Shown one piece after another: positions 62,290 through 64,000 of a DNA stretch of 64,000 nt. The first letter of the stretch is position 1. Each line of letters starts with the position of its first letter. The notes beneath the pieces were generated by a model, which saw only the letters and a list, made by a program, of their open reading frames with translations, was not told the DNA's origin and made no database searches. The translations under genes were made by a program, and so were the position numbers. Origin of the DNA: Candidula unifasciata (lineage: Eukaryota > Mollusca > Gastropoda > Stylommatophora > Geomitridae); assembly GCA_905116865.2 (NCBI GenBank), contig CAJHNH020004580.1:127001-191000 (forward strand), written 5' to 3'.

Positions 62290-63075
62290 AGAAACGCTGA
62301 ACTGCTAAGACTCAGTCCTTGACCAAAAGATTTGCACACGGCTAAGATGAGCAACATTACCTGTTTGGCGGTTTTTGTTTTTTTTTTTGCTGTAAAATCC
62401 TGTCTACGTACATCCTGTCGATCCTTAATCTCGTCGTTACTGCGTCGAGGTACACCAGATTACTTGGTAGTTGTAAGCAGTCGTGTGCAGGGCGTGACGA
62501 TTCACTGAGTGAGTCCAGAAGCAGAGCGTCATGTGTCGGCTCTGTACAGATTACTTGGTAGTCTCAAATGTCCGACAAAGATTCGTCCTATGACACACCA
62601 GCATCATCTCGATGCCCGGTCGTCATACTGACTGGCTGAAAGGTTCAAATACCCGTATCTATAGACCCACTTGCTCGAGTGTTGGGATGAAACAGATAAA
62701 TCCATGCCTGACGCATGCCTTTCCATACTGCAATGCTAGGCGCAAAATTGAACGATCGTTAAATCTCAACATACAGTTTGTGAGGTTAAGCAGTCATGTG
62801 CAGGGCGTAACCATTCACTGAGTGAGCCTAGAAGCAGAGTGTCATGTGTCGGCTCTGTATCTATGGAAACCTTGGATTATGGGGAATGCCCATGATCTGC
62901 CCCTGCCTTTCCTTGAGGGCCGTCCAGTCTTCGGGCTGTTGTCCTAAAGGGGTTCTCCATTGGCAACATCCGTGGATAAAGAGACAAAAAGGATACACAC
63001 AACTGAGCAACATCATATTCCACGAAACAATGGTCACAATCATCCTAGAGATAGGATCGACGTCTTCCTTCGAAG
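62290..63075. repeat. Spacer with a dispersed 75-bp direct repeat
   Basis: GTGCAGGGCGT(G/A)AC(G/C)ATTCACTGAGTGAG and AGAGCGTCATGTGTCGGCTC at 62,483-62,551 recur at 62,798-62,865, about 315 bp apart. No gene seen. Confidence 0.6.
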
Positions 63076-63079
63076 TATG

Positions 63080-63225
63080 AGTACTTCTGCCCGAGAGGTT
63101 GGAAACATAGTAAAACGGATGTACACGCAAAACTCAAGTCCTGGTGCTAGGTCAGAAGTCCAAATGGACGAACAACCAGGACTTTCCGCCGGAATTCACA
63201 GCCGGTGAACAAGAAGAAAAATACG
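63080..63225 (+). mobile_element. Interspersed repeat family A, 3' half
   Basis: CTGCCCGAGAGGTTGGAAAC, TAAAACGGATGTACACGCAA, AACTCAAGTCCTGGTGC, AGTCCAAATGGACGAACAAC, then TCACAGCCGGTGAACAAGAA and GAAAAA. The least diverged of the copies. Confidence 0.7.
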
Positions 63226-63229
63226 ATTC

Positions 63230-64000
63230 TTGGACCTCACCACTCCCTCTGCCCCAGACTCCACACCCGGTGCTCCTCGACTGTTTTCTGTGTGGGAGCC
63301 TTTGGAACTGGCAACAAATATCATAGCCTAGAAAAACTTAACCATGTGATTTTTACAGAACCAGCCTCAGCCTTTTCTGGCTGTTGTGATTTTACATTCA
63401 GTAGTTTGCCATCGCTACTAAACGGTCGGCTGTCGATACTCCTGTTAGAATCACTGCAAGGCAGTTTGCTGCCAAACAGCTGATGGCTGGAATCAAACTG
63501 GGTATCTCAGAACTACAAAGCGTGTTCGTTACGCAAAAGCGAAAGACACCGACCTTGGTGTAGAGTATGTGATCCAAAACTTCACAGCCAAATGGCTGTA
63601 ACTGATGAGATCTCATCTTTACCTATAAAAAATTCAGTTCAGCAAATTCTTTCAGCATCAATAAAAATAAATTAAACTCTTGTTACTTGCTGTTGTAAGC
63701 AGATCAGTTTGACTCATTCGTGGAACATTCTCCGATGCAGCAGCCATTGTGCCTCAGCTCAGTGGCATGTCCCTGTTCCTCACAGGAGGACTAATTAACT
63801 AAACGATTATTTAAATAAATAACAAAATTAATTAAGCTCAAAACAAATAATCAACAATCACCAAATAATTTTAATTTGTTTTTTAATCATTGATGTTTTG
63901 TACACAGTTTAAAGTAGTCACTATTGTGAAAGACTTGCACATTAAAAACTGAAGACAAAAAATGATTGGTGATGTAAACATGTCTTGTTGTCTACAATAC
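63230..64000. other. No recognised feature
   Basis: No exon, repeat or transposon signature recognised on either strand; AT-rich toward the end. Confidence 0.4.

Overview
The window looks like animal nuclear DNA, most likely from a mollusc and probably a gastropod. That placement is an inference from short GT-AG exons in long introns, tRNA-derived SINEs, many 5'-truncated LINEs with RNase H or zinc-finger tails, and very heavy minisatellite content. No bacterial, plasmid or phage gene organisation is present. The useful gene content is two host genes, both on the minus strand. Both could be reconstructed exon by exon with every intron phase closing.

(1) 11,835-24,675 is a complete eight-exon gene for a TMX1-type thioredoxin-related transmembrane protein. 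It encodes 283 aa: signal peptide, CPAC active site, cis-proline, one membrane segment and an acidic tail ending in basic residues. (2) 34,041-57,945 is a complete ten-coding-exon gene for a phospholipase D3/D4-like protein. It encodes 452 aa with a hydrophobic N-terminus and two HxKxxxxD motifs. Probable 5'-UTR exons lie near 59.0 and 60.3 kb. TMX1 acts in ER disulfide chemistry. Vertebrate PLD3/PLD4 are lysosomal 5' exonucleases. The sequence gives no reason to link the two genes beyond shared strand.

Layout: 0.2-3.2 kb is a 64-bp minisatellite with an 18-unit higher-order period. 3.4-7.1 kb holds microsatellites and LINE remnants. 7.5-11.5 kb is a cluster of short minisatellites, with one unidentified coding-like exon at about 8.9-9.1 kb. 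11.8-24.7 kb is TMX1, whose introns carry LINE and SINE debris. 25-34 kb is repeat-rich spacer with a 20-bp array of about 68 units. 34-60 kb is the PLD gene, with introns full of minisatellites, LINEs, SINEs and a hAT-type element with an exact 8-bp target duplication. 60.4-62 kb is a rearranged LINE. The rest to 64 kb is mostly unrecognised.

The most interesting pattern is that several minisatellites in the PLD gene start exactly at an exon's 5' splice site, and their repeat unit contains the exon-intron junction. The junction of the coding exon at 45.8 kb is present 13 times, each copy with about 42 nt of coding sequence and an intact GTGAGT. The junction of the first coding exon is present 11 times with GTAAGT. 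Further arrays begin at the donors at 53,948, 55,455 and (putative) 58,985. I call these donor-anchored minisatellites. They look like a way of growing introns that also lays down rows of competing splice donors.
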